Source: Parietaria judaica (lineage: Eukaryota; Streptophyta; Magnoliopsida; Rosales; Urticaceae). From it: a DNA stretch of 64,000 nucleotides. This document shows positions 1 to 10,555 of this stretch, one piece after another. The stretch is taken from assembly GCA_954871525.1 (NCBI GenBank), contig OX940871.1, positions 24,836,586 to 24,900,585 on the forward strand. Direction: 5' to 3'. The notes beneath the pieces were generated by a model. That model was not told where the DNA came from, did not search any database, and saw only the letters and a program-made list of their open reading frames with translations. How positions within the stretch are numbered: position 1 is the stretch's first letter; each line of letters opens with the position of its first letter. A program made the translations under genes and the position numbers.

Positions 1-1402
1 CGCGAGAGCCAGTTTTTCAACCTGTGGGTACCGCGTCTCGGCATCAAGGAGCTTCCGGCTAATATACGAAACGGGCCTCTGCTCCCCTTTCTCCTCTCGC
101 ACTAACACTTGGCTTATCGCGTGATCAGACACCGCGAGGTACAAGTATAGGGGCTCTCATGGCTCCGGCTTCGTCATGACTGGCGGCGACGAGAGATAAG
201 CCTTCAACGCTTGGAACGCCTCCTCGCACTCCTTCGTCCACTTGAACTTCTTATTCTTCTTCAGCAGCTCATAGAAGAGAAGGGTCCGGTCCGTTTGCCT
301 CGAGATAAACCGTCCGAGCGCGTTGATCCGTCCCGTCAGCTTTTGGACCTCCCTTCGATTACGAGGCGAGGGCATGCTCTGGAAGGCTTCGACCTGGTCG
401 GGGCTAGCCTCGATTCCGCGACGGGTCACCATGAAGCCTAAGAACTTTCCAGATGAGATACCGAAGGTGCACTTCGTCGGGTTCAGCTTCATCTTATGCT
501 CGTTGAGGACCCGGAAACATCTTTCCAGATGCTCGATGTGCATGGCAACCTTCAGAGATTTGACGACCAGGTCATCGATGTACACCTCCAGCGATTCCCC
601 TATCTTATCGTGAAACATCTTCGTCATGAGCCGCTGATAAGTGGCGTCGGCGTTCTTCAGCCCGAACGGCATGACCCTGTAGCAGTACGTTCCTCGCTCG
701 CTGATGAAGGCGGTTTTCTCCTGGTCCTTGGGGTGCATCCTGATCTAGTGATATCCTGAATAGGCGTCCATGAAGCTCATGAGCTCGTACCCGATGGTGG
801 CCTCGACTAAGCTCTCGATTGTGGGGCATCGGGAAGCTGTCCTTCGGGCACGCTTTGTTGAGATCGACGTAGTCCACGCAGACCCTCCACTTGCCGTTTT
901 TCTTTTGTATGACGACGGTGTTGGCCAACCACTCGGGGCACTTGACCTCTCGGATAGTTCCCATCGCCAGCAGCCTGTCCACCTCATCGTTGATGATCTT
1001 GGTCCTGTTGGCCGCCATCTTTCTTCTCTTCTGTATGACCGGTCGATAATTGGGGTCAGTGTTGAGCCGGTGAGTGATCACGGCGGGATCGATCCCTGGC
1101 ATGTCGTCGTTGGTCCATGCGAAGCTTCCCTTGTTCCTCTTCAGGAATTCTACCAGCTGGGCTTTCACCCCCGGATCAAGTCTCGCGCCTACTCCGACGG
1201 TCCTTGTCGGATCAGTCTCGTCGATGCAGACCTGTTCGACTTCCTCGACCTGCGGCCCACCACTTCGCTCTTTCGTCGCCTGATCCTCCACGTCCTCGGC
1301 GCTAAGGATCCCGGGGATTCCGGGATCTCCTCCTCTCCCCTTCTTCTTGCGCCTCTTCCTTTGCTTCGTCGTCGGTGGAGGCGGGGCGGCGATGGCTAAT
1401 TG
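1..1402 (-). pseudogene. gypsy pol: reverse transcriptase and start of RNase H, broken
   Basis: The frame runs in from the protease across the TAG at 1403-1405. It first gives a Pro/Lys/Arg-rich linker and then the conserved run from MPGIDP through WRVCVDY and LNKACPKDSFPMP. Near 820 a single-base indel moves the RT to another frame, which carries SFMDAYSGYH and, after a TAG at 745-747, VMPFGLKNADATYQR and the catalytic YIDD (in EVYIDDLVVKS). A TGA at 157-159 ends that frame. The same frame then continues to base 1 with an RNase H-like start (PVSYISRKL). Integrase is not in the window. The conserved glutamine after SGYH is the residue replaced by the TAG. Confidence 0.92.
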
Positions 1403-2479
1403 CTATAAGCCTACAGCGCGGCTTTCGAGAGCCTTCTCGGGCCTCTTCCCGCTGCTCGCCGCCCGATGGTGCATCATATAACAGATGCGGTAGGCGTCGC
1501 GACAGCCTTGGAGCTCCTCGATAGTCCCTTCATCCTTTCCCGGGAACTCTATGCACTGATGATAGGTGGAGGGCACGGCTCTCATCGCATGAATCCACGG
1601 TCTTCCGAGGATTACGTTGAAGTGAGACTCCACGTCGAGGACCATGAACTCGGTCATCCTCCTCACGCTCCCCGCATACACGGCTAGCTGAACTGTTCCC
1701 AACGAGGTGGTGACGTCCCCGTTGAACCCCGACACTTTTCGGGGACGTTCTCCGATGGTGAGGTCGTCGAGCTTCATGCGAAGCAGGCATTCGTGGGTGA
1801 TCATATCCACAGAACTGCCGTTGTCGACGAGAACGCGCGCGATGTCGTACCCCCCGATGTTGAGCTCGAGCACCAGGGTATCTTCGTGCGAGTCTGCACA
1901 ATCGTCGTCTTCGATGAACTCGATCGTCGCTCCCGATGCCTCACGCGTTGAGTCTCCTCGGTTATGCTCTCGCCCACGCCTCTGGTAGGCCTTGATGCTA
2001 TTGACCGTGTCATCGCAGAACCGTGATCCTCCCATGATCACGTCGATCCTTGGTCTGCTGGCAGGACGGGCCGCCTCGGCGCGGGCCGATGGTTCCGCCT
2101 CGATCGCGAAGCTTCGCTTTTGGGCGCCTTGCCCCCCCCCCCCCCCCCCCCCCCCGGCGCTATGAGGGGGAGCTGCATGCTGATTGGGGAAAGCCCGATT
2201 CTTGTTATTCCAGGGTTGCACACGCTCTCGTGTGGCTTCCCCGTAGTCCCCTCGTTCAATCCCCTTCTGGATGAACTTCTTGTATGCGGCGCAATCCTCG
2301 GACGAATGGCCCCAATATCCGTGGAACGAACAGAACTTGTTCATGTCCCTCGGCCACGGAGTCCTCTCGTAGCCTCCTCTGCCGCCCGAGCGACCTCCTC
2401 GGCCGCCGCCGGAGCCTCCTCTCCCTCCGGAGAACCCCCCACGTCCTCTGGAGTATCCCTGCTGGCCCCCGTCGAGGTC
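1403..2479 (-). pseudogene. gypsy gag C-terminal zinc knuckle and aspartic protease
   Basis: This stretch stays in the same frame as gag. After the TGA at 2480-2482 it encodes an Arg/Gly-rich linker and then a knuckle-like Cys/His segment (CSFHGYWGHSSEDC, near 2330-2290). A poly-glycine run comes from a 24-base homopolymer, followed by a retropepsin domain with the catalytic core VLVDNGSSVDM near 1830-1800 and the downstream motif FNVILGRPWIH near 1620-1585. The frame ends at a TAG (1403-1405). Beyond that TAG the frame is open into RT, so gag, protease and RT were probably one polyprotein, or were separated by a readthrough stop. Confidence 0.9.
2132..2155. repeat. 24-base poly-C run inside the gypsy gag-protease frame
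   Basis: A run of 24 C on the plus strand reads as eight glycine codons on the coding strand. Its length is a multiple of three, so the frame survives. Runs of this length are prone to replication slippage and sequencing length errors. Confidence 0.95.
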
Positions 2480-3814
2480 TCATCGGGAGTATCCTCCCTG
2501 ATGGCCCTGGGGCCTGTTATCGTGAAAGTCCGCCCGCGGCTGGCTCTCGCGGGCGGCGTTGTCGCCTCTCTTCTCGTCTACCTGGTAGACTTTGTGCCTC
2601 GGTGCTTCCGATGCGCGTCGCTCATTCTGAGCTCCCCGATCTTCTCTTCTCGTTCTTGACGACGAGCCGTCTTGTCCGTCCCTGTTCTTCTCGGGCTTGG
2701 CCTTGGCCTCGCCCTTGTCTTCGCTCTTCTTCTTGCCGAGGATACTCTCCTCGATGTTCATGTCGATCGTCGCTCTGTGGAGGGCGTCCTCGATCGTCAC
2801 TGGCACCGTCCTCGTGATTTCTTTTCAGAAATCGGAGGTGCAGTGCAGGCCATGCCTCAGGGCTTGGACTGCGACGGCGTCCTCGAGATTCGGCACCCGA
2901 ATCATTACCCCCTTGAACCTCTCTACGTACTGGCGCAGCGTCTCGTCCTTTCCCTGCTTGAGATCAAACAGAGACGCCAACGTGGCCTCGCTCTGGGCGT
3001 GGATGGAATAGTGCTTCAGGAACATGGCGACGAGCTGGTCGGAATTATCGATGATCCCTGGCGCGAGCCGTGCGAACCAGTCGCTGGCTGGACCCTGCAA
3101 ATGGTAAATGAAGAGACGGCACAGGATAGCCTCCCTTCTGGTCTCCTCGCCGCCGATGTGGTCCGTCGTTATCCTGTAGGATTTCACATGAGTCGTCGGA
3201 TCGGTACCTCCTTTGTACGGCGCAAGCTTGATCTTCGGTAGCTCGTCCACCTCGACGCCTCGGATCCTGGGGGTGAAGGGAGTCACTCTGGCGTCTCTCA
3301 CCAACTTGTCGATCTCCGACCCGACGCTCGTCGCCTGGTGCACTCTTGACGCCACCTGCTCTATTTTTGCCTCCAGGGCTGCCGCCATGGCCGCCGTAGC
3401 CTTCATGATCTCTCCGGTCGCCGTAGGGTCGCCCGCTGGAGCCACCGCTGACACGCTCAAGGGCGTGCTTGCCGTCGTCGCGGGTTGGGAGGTCGTTGCC
3501 GGTGTCTGGAACAGGTTCCGGACCAAGAAGTCCCGCGTGGCGTCGAACGCCTCGTTGTTCATCGCGTCTAGGGTCAGGGTTCCTCCATTCGCAGCGATGG
3601 AGGAGTCGGTGGCCCCGCTCGCCGCATTCCTGCCTTCCGCCTGAGCTAACAGGTCGGCGAGCTTCCGACTCTCTGCGGCTTGCTCCTCCGCTCTCCTTGT
3701 GGCCTCTTCCGCCCTCCGGTCGGCCGCCTCCAACCTCTGCATGACCTGGGTCTTTTTCCGCCTCATCTCGTCCAGCACCTCGCTCTGGGCACTCAGATCT
3801 TCGTCTTGAGGCAT
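2480..3814 (-). pseudogene. gypsy gag, interrupted by a TGA
   Basis: The ATG at 3814 lies only about 50 bases after the primer-binding site. Its first 80 or so residues are charged and predicted coiled coil, rich in Glu, Arg and Ala. The capsid-like retrotransposon gag domain follows, with ASDWFARL and LRQYVERFK near its end. A TGA at 2825-2827 stops the frame after residue 329, yet the same frame continues with recognisable gag sequence (ITRTVPVTIEDAL) to a second TGA at 2480-2482. Both stops would be CGA arginine codons with one C-to-T change. Gag would package the element RNA into virus-like particles. Confidence 0.88.
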
Positions 3815-3865
3815 CTTTCGCTATCCCTTTTCCCGTTCCTGGCTGTGCGATAGGAAGAAACTAAT

Positions 3866-3883
3866 GCCCCTCGGTGGGCGCCA
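3866..3883 (-). promoter_or_regulatory. Primer-binding site of the gypsy element
   Basis: Two bases after the LTR end, the minus strand reads TGGCGCCCACCGAGGGG. It starts with the TGG that pairs with the CCA tail of a tRNA primer and lies directly beside the LTR, as expected for a minus-strand primer-binding site. I did not identify the tRNA with certainty. Confidence 0.8.
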
Positions 3884-3886
3884 AAC

Positions 3887-4635
3887 TGTAGAAGGCGATT
3901 CGTACCGCCTTGCAGTCACAAAAATACACAATACAAACACACAAATAACTCGAATGAAAGGGTATCTTTGATTGATTATAATTACAAGAGGGATCGGTCT
4001 CTTCCGTTTATAGCTTGGAACCTCGAAGAGGAATGCGATTACACGCAGATTGATGCACTCGAAGGTGTCATCGATGAACAAACCCACGTGGATTAAAAGC
4101 TAAAACTCTCTATGCGATGACACTTTTGTTCACTCCTTTCCTGATTTCTGCCAAAAAAAAAACCACCTCAAATGGAGCTCCCTCCTCTATTTATAGTGAC
4201 CCTCAGACCTCCTCGGTTCGTATCCCTTGGATGATCTTCTGATGGTCCCCCCTTCAAATATTCTGTGGTCCCCCTCTCTGACATTCTCAGCGGCTGCCAA
4301 AGGAGCTCGTTTCCACCAACGTTGTCCCCCTGCCACATCCTGAGTGCACTACCCAGCAGTGGTCCCCCCAGGCCGTACTTTCTTGTCGCATCCTGGAGAG
4401 AAACCCTAGACCTTAATGGGCTTGAGATTCCTCTTCCGTCATCGCTTCTCCTGATGGGCCGAGGGCCCGTCGCAACCTAACCAGCCTCGAGGAGCTCGGG
4501 CGGCCTTCTCGATCACCACTCTCTCTTGATGGGCCGAGGGCCCATCGCCACCTCGCTGACCCTGACCTTCGCCGTTTTATGGGAAAACGACAAGTGTAAA
4601 GTTGAGGGTGGATTTGACCAAATCCGACCTTAACA
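3887..4635 (-). repeat. 5' LTR of the gypsy element (749 bp)
   Basis: On the minus strand it begins TGTTAAGGTCGG at 4635 and ends TTCTACA at 3887, giving the TG...CA ends of an LTR. The primer-binding site starts two bases beyond. A TATAAATAG box lies on the coding strand at 4187-4196. The other LTR is outside the window, so LTR-LTR divergence cannot be used for dating. Confidence 0.88.
4187..4196 (-). promoter_or_regulatory. TATA box in the gypsy LTR
   Basis: The minus strand reads CTATAAATAG here, a close match to the plant TATA box, roughly 440 bp into the LTR. Transcription would start around 4160, which marks the U3/R border by inference. Confidence 0.65.
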
Positions 4636-6397
4636 ACTCTCATTTATGTTATTCATACCAATTTTTATATCTCATGTTTCAATAATGATGGCAACATATA
4701 TAAATCTATTGTCACTAAAATCTCATGTTAAAATTATGAAGGATTTTTTTACGGAAGTTGCGGGATTTTTCAAGGTTATCTCATGTCTTCTAATTATTTC
4801 TTCGTTTTCGCCACTATTCTAATAAGCGAGAGAAGATGTATACTCAGTTTTTTGGGGGGATTCGGCATAAATTTCAAAATTTTAAGACCGTTTTAAGAAA
4901 ATATAAAGTACTTTATTAGTTATCTCTTATTTATATATGTATGTTAGTGCACGGAAATGGACTAACTGTGAACCCGATCCACGGTTCGAGCCCCGGGCCG
5001 GACCCGGTGGTCGGTGGACGGTCAAAGGTCGAGTCAATGAGAATTGACTAATGGTCGTCAAAGCTAGAGGCGAACCTTCGTCTTCGGCGAGCCTCCGCAC
5101 TTTTCTTGGCGATCCTTGATGATTAATTTTCCTTCTTCGACGGGGTCTTCGGTGGCGAGGGAGGACTTGAAAAAAGAAATGATTGGTAACGCACCCCGTC
5201 AGTATAACATGGCTACCTACGTACCTACTCATAGTCGAATAAGATCGGGTCATCACGTAGTTCAGGGTTAGTGGTAAATGGAGGAATGACGATGTGATTT
5301 GTATCATCGTTGGAGCCGATAATAGCAGTACGGGGGTGACCTTCGTTTATGACGAAGGTATTACTGGCGAGGGCGTCGCAGTAGACGGCATGGGTGTTGA
5401 CTGACTCAGATGCCGAGGGTCTTAACTAGCGATGGCGATCAATGTGCTATGTGTCAGGCCACGTGGCGAAGGCTTGACGACCGCTTAAATGTGGATGGAT
5501 GTAACGCTGAGTATATATATACACATTATGACCGTATGTCTTTACAAATGCATATAGCACTGAGTATATACAAATACTTTTCAGAGAGATCAGAGGATCA
5601 ATATGTTTGGAGAATTATGAGAGTATTAAAATGTCCAAATGTTGTTATTAGTTGGAGCTAGCTAATTAAGTGATGGAAATATATTCAAGTACGCTGGACC
5701 GAGTTAAATCTTATATTAATTCGCTAAAAAAAGAAAGATGTATATATATTTACATATGTCACCACCTAGTATTTCTGTTCAATGTAACTACCCAAGTATT
5801 AGTAAATAGTTGAGATTGATATTTATAAAATGAGTGAAACAAGAATAAGAATTTCAAATGTCGATCAGGGGTAGAGCCATGATTTTGCCCAGAGGAGGCG
5901 AAAAAAATTAAGCTGAATTTTTTGAATAATATGATTAATAAAGTATTTTTTTAATTAATTTTTAATAATCGATAAAATATTTAGTGATACAATTATATAA
6001 AGATTATAACTTAATGTATAATAAAAGAATCTTTATATTAGGAGATGAATAATGATAGAGATCATAAATATTAAAAAAAATGAAGTCGATGGGGATTAAA
6101 CTTTTGTCTTCTAAGAGAGAAAGAGTTAAAATTGATCTCTAAATAACCACTACAGTAAAGTATTAACTTTGTTTTGTTATGATACATTTAATATGTATTG
6201 ATAAAACTAGATATATCTATTCATTAAAAATCACGATTTTGAATCAAGTGGGAGCGGCCACACCCGCTCGGCCATCAATAAATCCATCCCTACGCCCACT
6301 ATGATGAGCTGTGAGACGCGAAGTCAAATAATCCATTTATGAAGCACCATTTTATGCAACAAGTCTCGGCAACATTGGAATGATGTGTAGTTTATGA
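4636..6397. other. Intergenic, AT-rich, with a GC-rich remnant at about 4940-5480
   Basis: No gene is supported. The block at 4940-5480 is much richer in G and C than its surroundings and starts TGTTAGTGCACGG, so it may be a decayed LTR or other retroelement piece, but I found no matching end or target duplication. The rest is AT-rich without recognisable domains. Confidence 0.4.
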
Positions 6398-6696
6398 TAG
6401 AGCTGAAACTCGCGACTTCGCGAGCCGTCGCGACTCAGTCGCCGAAAGTCGCCATTGTAGACGTCGCGATGCGTCGCGATCCTTCACGTCGCGATGACTC
6501 GCGGTGGCAGAGAGAGAGAGAGAGAGAGCGTGAGACAGCGAGAGAGAGGGGAAAGAGAGAGGGAAGGAATCGCGATTAAACACGCGCGTCGCGACTCGTC
6601 GCGACTCAAACCCGTGCGTCGCGATTCGTCGCGATGTCCTGTCAGTCGTCGCGACTCGTCACGATTCGGTGTCAGTCGTCGCCACCCGCAGCTCTA
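6398..6696. mobile_element. hAT-type MITE packed with TCGCGA palindromes (299 bp)
   Basis: The element begins TAGAGCTG and ends CAGCTCTA, a perfect 8-bp terminal inverted repeat that fits the hAT consensus start (TA then G in position 5). It is flanked by a perfect 8-bp direct repeat GTTTATGA (6390-6397 and 6697-6704), the hAT target-site length. The interior has twelve copies of TCGCGA: six in the first 110 bases and six in the last 130, separated by a GA-rich centre. No transposase is encoded, so it is non-autonomous. Subterminal repeats bound by transposase are known in hAT elements such as Ac; that these palindromes play this role is inference. Confidence 0.85.
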
Positions 6697-8159
6697 GTTT
6701 ATGACTACGTTAATAATACTTTAAAAAATAAATAAAAAATCGTGAAAAAAACCTAATGTTTGATAAGTGTAGAGACATATTCTTAATTTTACCTTTTTAG
6801 TGAAAAAATAAAATATTTGACCTAAGTGTATGCGGTGTGTTTCTAATGTTTATTTTTAGCAGCAAAAATATCAAATGTATAAATAAGTGAAAACGACGTA
6901 TTCTCATGTTTATTTTTATAAGGGAAAATGGTGACATAACTCATCGAAGTCTTTGATAACTTGATATTAAATTTTTTTATTTTTTTTCGACAACAGAAGT
7001 TCCCAATTAAACTCTTGTCTTGTCTCCCGGTACCCTTCCGTCACTTTTCCATCCACAACCGTTAAATGGTGTCACATGTCACATATAGTCTGTTTGAGAT
7101 TATCGCGACATAAGTACATGTAGTCTTTCAAATGGCTCTTAAAGTTCCAATATTCTGATATTGTAAGTCAAATGTCATGTGACATCCAATTGACCGCCAC
7201 ATGTCATATTATGTCATTCGACTGTCATGTGGAACTCTCCAAGGTTATGAGAACTTTGTCGGGTCACCAGAACCATTTTCTTGGATGTGAAAATTCGGTA
7301 TTGTGCTCCGACATCTAGGCCTTCTGGGTCCGAGCCTTGCCAAATGAGTTTGGATGGGCTTTGACTTTACTAATGGGCCTTGATTTTTCTTATAGCGGCC
7401 AATATTTTATATAATTCAAAAAATACGCATTGTAGAATGTGTTTGTGACCTTCCACAGACAATGACCGAGAAATTAAAAGAGAAAGTATAAACTTTGGTT
7501 TATCGGCTCCTAATGTTTGTTTTCCTTTACCTAATTCTACAACATCGGTTGAAAGGACAATTTCCGTCATAAAATTACTAAAAAGTAAATTTGGCAATAA
7601 AATAGCAAATGACTTGTTAAAAATTATGTATAATAATATTAAAATAATTAATTATATTAATGACGAGATTATCATGAATTATCATGTGTTACGAAGATCA
7701 ATATCATATATGAAAATTATGTTATATACGTGTGTGTATATATATTATATATCTCTTCTAACAATATAATTAACTTTGCTCGTGAACTCGAACGGTTTCG
7801 TTAGAGGGGAAGAGAAAATGTTTGTGAGTTTTACCATCAAAATATGAAATTAGACCCTTGTAACACTAACGTTAAGTTGCAAATCTATGTACATAAAAGT
7901 TTTTTTTTTTTTTTTTTTAGGAAACTATGTACATAAAACTATGTACATAAAAGTTGCATACACTTCATATGTGATTGTGAAGTGAGGTACGACCATTCCT
8001 AATTCTATCCAAACAAATGAGCAATCAAAGAAAAAGCCTAAGATTATTCTTTTAGAGTTTAGACTTCAATTTAGTTAAAAGAATAAAATTATCCAAACTT
8101 CACTATTTTCATTTTATATTATTTAAACTCCTTCGAGTTCGTGTATGTATTAAAAAAAA
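6697..8159. other. Intergenic, no gene seen
   Basis: AT-rich DNA with short poly-T and poly-A runs (for example near 7900-7918). The stretch at 7070-7270 repeats the word ATGTCA several times in both orientations but gives no clear element boundary. Confidence 0.4.
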
Positions 8160-9129
8160 GGGTAAACTGCGGCTAATGTACCCAATGTTTGATTTTCTGC
8201 GGATTATGTACTCAATGTTTATTTTCGACGGCTAATGTACTCAATGTTTGATCCGTTAGATTTTTTGGGTTTTCCGTCAGTTGACCGTTAGAGAGTTATA
8301 TGTACACTTTTCGTATTTTTGACATAACTCACTCATTTTTTGTCCAAATTTTATGTACGACCTATGGTTGGAAAGATAAGAGATAGATCTACAACTTTAA
8401 TGTTTTAAGTTTTGTAAAATCAGTTTTAAAAAAATACTAAATTTCAAGTACAACGTAAAACTGGACATTAGTTTAATGCAAAATATTTGTTTCCAGCAAA
8501 TTTTAATATACTTAATGACTTTTTATGATGAAACGTAAAAGCAAAAAGTTGTAGATAAATGTTTTATCTTTCCAACGGGTGTTTATTTATAAATTTTGGA
8601 TAAAAAACGAGTGAGTTATGCCAAAAATATGAAATATTATTTCACATCACATCTTTTATATTTTTGGCATAACTCACTCATTTTTTGTCAAAAAATTATA
8701 AATAAACACCCGTTGGAAAGATAAAACATTTATCTACAACTTTTTTCTTTTACGTTTCATCATAAAAAGTCATTAAGTATATTAAAATTTGCTCGAAACA
8801 AATATTTTGCATTAAACTAATGTCCAATTTTACGTTATATTTGAAATTTCATATTTTTTTACAACTTATTTTACAAAACTTAAAACATCAAAGTTGTAGA
8901 TCTATCTCTTATCTTTCCAACCATAGGTCGTACATAAAATTTGGACAAAAAATGAGTGAGTTATGTCAAAAATACGAAAAGTGTACATATAACTCTCTAA
9001 CGGTCAACTGACGGAAAACCCAAAAATATCTAACGGATCAAACATTGGGTACATTAGCCGCCAAAAATAAACATTGGGTATATAATCCGCAGAAAATCAA
9101 ACATTTGATACATTAGCCGCAGTTTACCC
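8160..9129. mobile_element. Foldback MULE-like element, family A copy 1 (970 bp)
   Basis: The left end GGGTAAACTGCGGC and the right end are inverted copies, and the match continues through nearly the whole element: arms of about 475 bp meet near 8645. It is flanked by a perfect 9-bp direct repeat TAAAAAAAA (8151-8159 and 9130-9138), the target-site length of Mutator-like elements. Each end carries three related units of about 33 bp built on a motif like CGGCTAATGTACCCAATG. No protein is encoded; small open frames come from the arm sequence. Transcription would give a long hairpin RNA. Confidence 0.88.
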
Positions 9130-9739
9130 TAAAAAAAAATATAATAATTTCTCTAAACTATATTAATTATTAAATAGAAAAAAATAAATCAGCTTCGCCA
9201 ACTCATGCAACACCTTCGTGAGACGTGGCAGTCCCTGAACCAGACGAGATGAGCAAAGCAGCCGATAACACTTTTAGTTCAGATAATTTGTTTTTCACAC
9301 AAAATATAATAATAATAATAATAACAATAATAATAATAATAATAAAAATAAAAGTGGCCGACAAAGCGACAACGAGATTTCCCGGACTATAACACCCTCG
9401 CTCCCTCCGCCGTACACGTGTCCCATCCGTAGCCGATCTCGTCCCTCGGCTCCGTACGAAACGCGATTCTTGATACGGTCTCTCGCTACAATCCAGGGGC
9501 GTTTTGGTCACTCCCGCTCGGCGCGCGCGAGTCTTTGGGGCGCGTCAGTTATTTTCCCGGCGCTGCAGGGGCCGTTCCGTCTTTTCCACTTTCAAAAATA
9601 TTGGAACTCGCTGAGAGAGAGAGAGATATGTGGGGATATTTTTGTCAGAGTTCAGTTAAGTATTCTTCTTCTCTCTCTTTCTCTCTCCTCACAATATGCG
9701 ATTCTCCTGATCACTCGAATTCGGATTCGTTAGGTTGAA
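9130..9739 (+). promoter_or_regulatory. Upstream region and 5' leader of the Dof gene
   Basis: The interval holds an ATA/TAA trinucleotide repeat at about 9307-9350, then a GC-rich stretch at 9400-9570. A CT-rich tract (about 9662-9690) ends 50 bases before the ATG and is typical of plant 5' leaders. I see no convincing TATA box, so the start site is not placed. Confidence 0.5.
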
Positions 9740-10555
9740 ATGCAAGACATTCACTCGATCGGAGGAGGCAGATTCTTCGCTGGCGACGGCGGCGGCGGCG
9801 GCGGCGGCGGAGGGGACCGGAGGCTGAGGCTCCACCATCACCACAGCCACGTCCAGAGCCAGTTGCAGGCTCCTCAGGCGCTCAAGTGCCCTCGCTGCGA
9901 CTCGCTCAACACCAAATTCTGCTACTACAACAACTACAACCTCTCTCAGCCGCGCCACTTCTGCAAGAACTGCCGCCGCTACTGGACCAAAGGCGGCGTC
10001 CTCCGCAACGTCCCCGTCGGCGGCGGCTGCCGCAAGGCCAAGCGCTCCAAGCCCAAGCCCCCGCCGCCGTCCGCTTCCCCCTCCGAAGCGGCGCGGAAGT
10101 CGCCCAATTCTCACTCCAGCAGCGAGAGCTCCAGCCTCACCGCCGCCACCGCCACGGAAGCGCTCTCCACGCCGACGAACCCGCTAGCCGATCATCAGCC
10201 TCCTCCCGCGCCAGACTGCGGGATGTTCTCCGCCGGGGTCGGGAGCTTCACCGGCATGATGGCCGCGAGTGGCGGGGGAGGGGAAGCAATGCCTCTGGAG
10301 TACGGCTCGATCTCGCCGTTTCAGCCGGCTGGCCTCGCGGAGCACAAGTTGCCGGGGATGGCGGCGACGTCGGGGCTGCTCGGGCAGTCGAGCGAGGCGG
10401 TGAACGGCGCCGGAGGCGGGTTCGGGTCGCTGGGGGATTGGCAACAGTGCACGGATCAAGGGCTCTTCGATCTGGGCAGCAACGTCGTCGATCAAGGTTA
10501 CTGGAGCCAGAGTCAATGGACCGATCAAGACCCGCCTAGTCTATATCTCCCGTAA
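9740..10555 (+). CDS. DOF5.4: Dof zinc-finger transcription factor, DOF5.4/OBP4 type
   Basis: A single-exon gene for 271 residues. A nuclear Dof factor binds AAAG-core promoter elements through one C2C2 zinc finger. The finger is visible as C50, C53, C75 and C78 (CX2CX21CX2C) within a full Dof domain at about 48-106 that includes [16 protein letters not shown] and GGGCRK. Before it lie a glycine run and a histidine run. The N-terminus MQDIH and the C-terminus YWSQSQWT...LYLP match the ends I know of Arabidopsis DOF5.4/OBP4, which supports both the start and the subgroup. A Ser-rich stretch follows the domain, and the C-terminal half is poorly conserved, as usual. OBP4 is known as a repressor of cell growth. 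The first ATG after the CT-rich leader is used. GC content is far above the flanks. Confidence 0.95.
   Translation: MQDIHSIGGGRFFAGDGGGGGGGGGDRRLRLHHHHSHVQSQLQAPQALKCPRCDSLNTKFCYYNNYNLSQPRHFCKNCRRYWTKGGVLRNVPVGGGCRKAKRSKPKPPPPSASPSEAARKSPNSHSSSESSSLTAATATEALSTPTNPLADHQPPPAPDCGMFSAGVGSFTGMMAASGGGGEAMPLEYGSISPFQPAGLAEHKLPGMAATSGLLGQSSEAVNGAGGGFGSLGDWQQCTDQGLFDLGSNVVDQGYWSQSQWTDQDPPSLYLP

Larger units (their letters stand above)
1..4635 (-). mobile_element. Ty3/gypsy LTR retrotransposon (Tat-like), cut by the window edge
   Basis: Read on the minus strand, the order is LTR, primer-binding site, gag, zinc-knuckle region, aspartic protease, reverse transcriptase and start of RNase H. The window ends before integrase and the 3' LTR. 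Protease-before-RT order and the RT motifs place it in Ty3/gypsy; the gag and protease style resembles plant Tat-type elements. The coding part is GC-rich compared with the AT-rich DNA beyond 4635. It is inactive: the single frame carrying gag, protease and the first part of RT has several in-frame stops, and RT also has one frameshift near 820. The 5 bp outside the LTR (ACTCT, 4636-4640) should be the target duplication, but its partner lies outside the window. Confidence 0.93.

Noticed and set aside
2038..2483. Alternative Arg/Pro/Gly-rich frames overlapping the gypsy protease region
   Set aside because: They are shadows of the low-complexity gag-protease frame in other phases.
4927..5307. 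126-codon minus-strand frame in the GC-rich block
   Set aside because: There are no recognisable domains and the composition follows the GC-rich remnant. It is kept only as a finding on composition.
6394..6697. Arg/Glu-rich open frames on both strands
   Set aside because: They arise from the GA-rich and CGCG-rich composition of the hAT MITE, which explains the whole interval.
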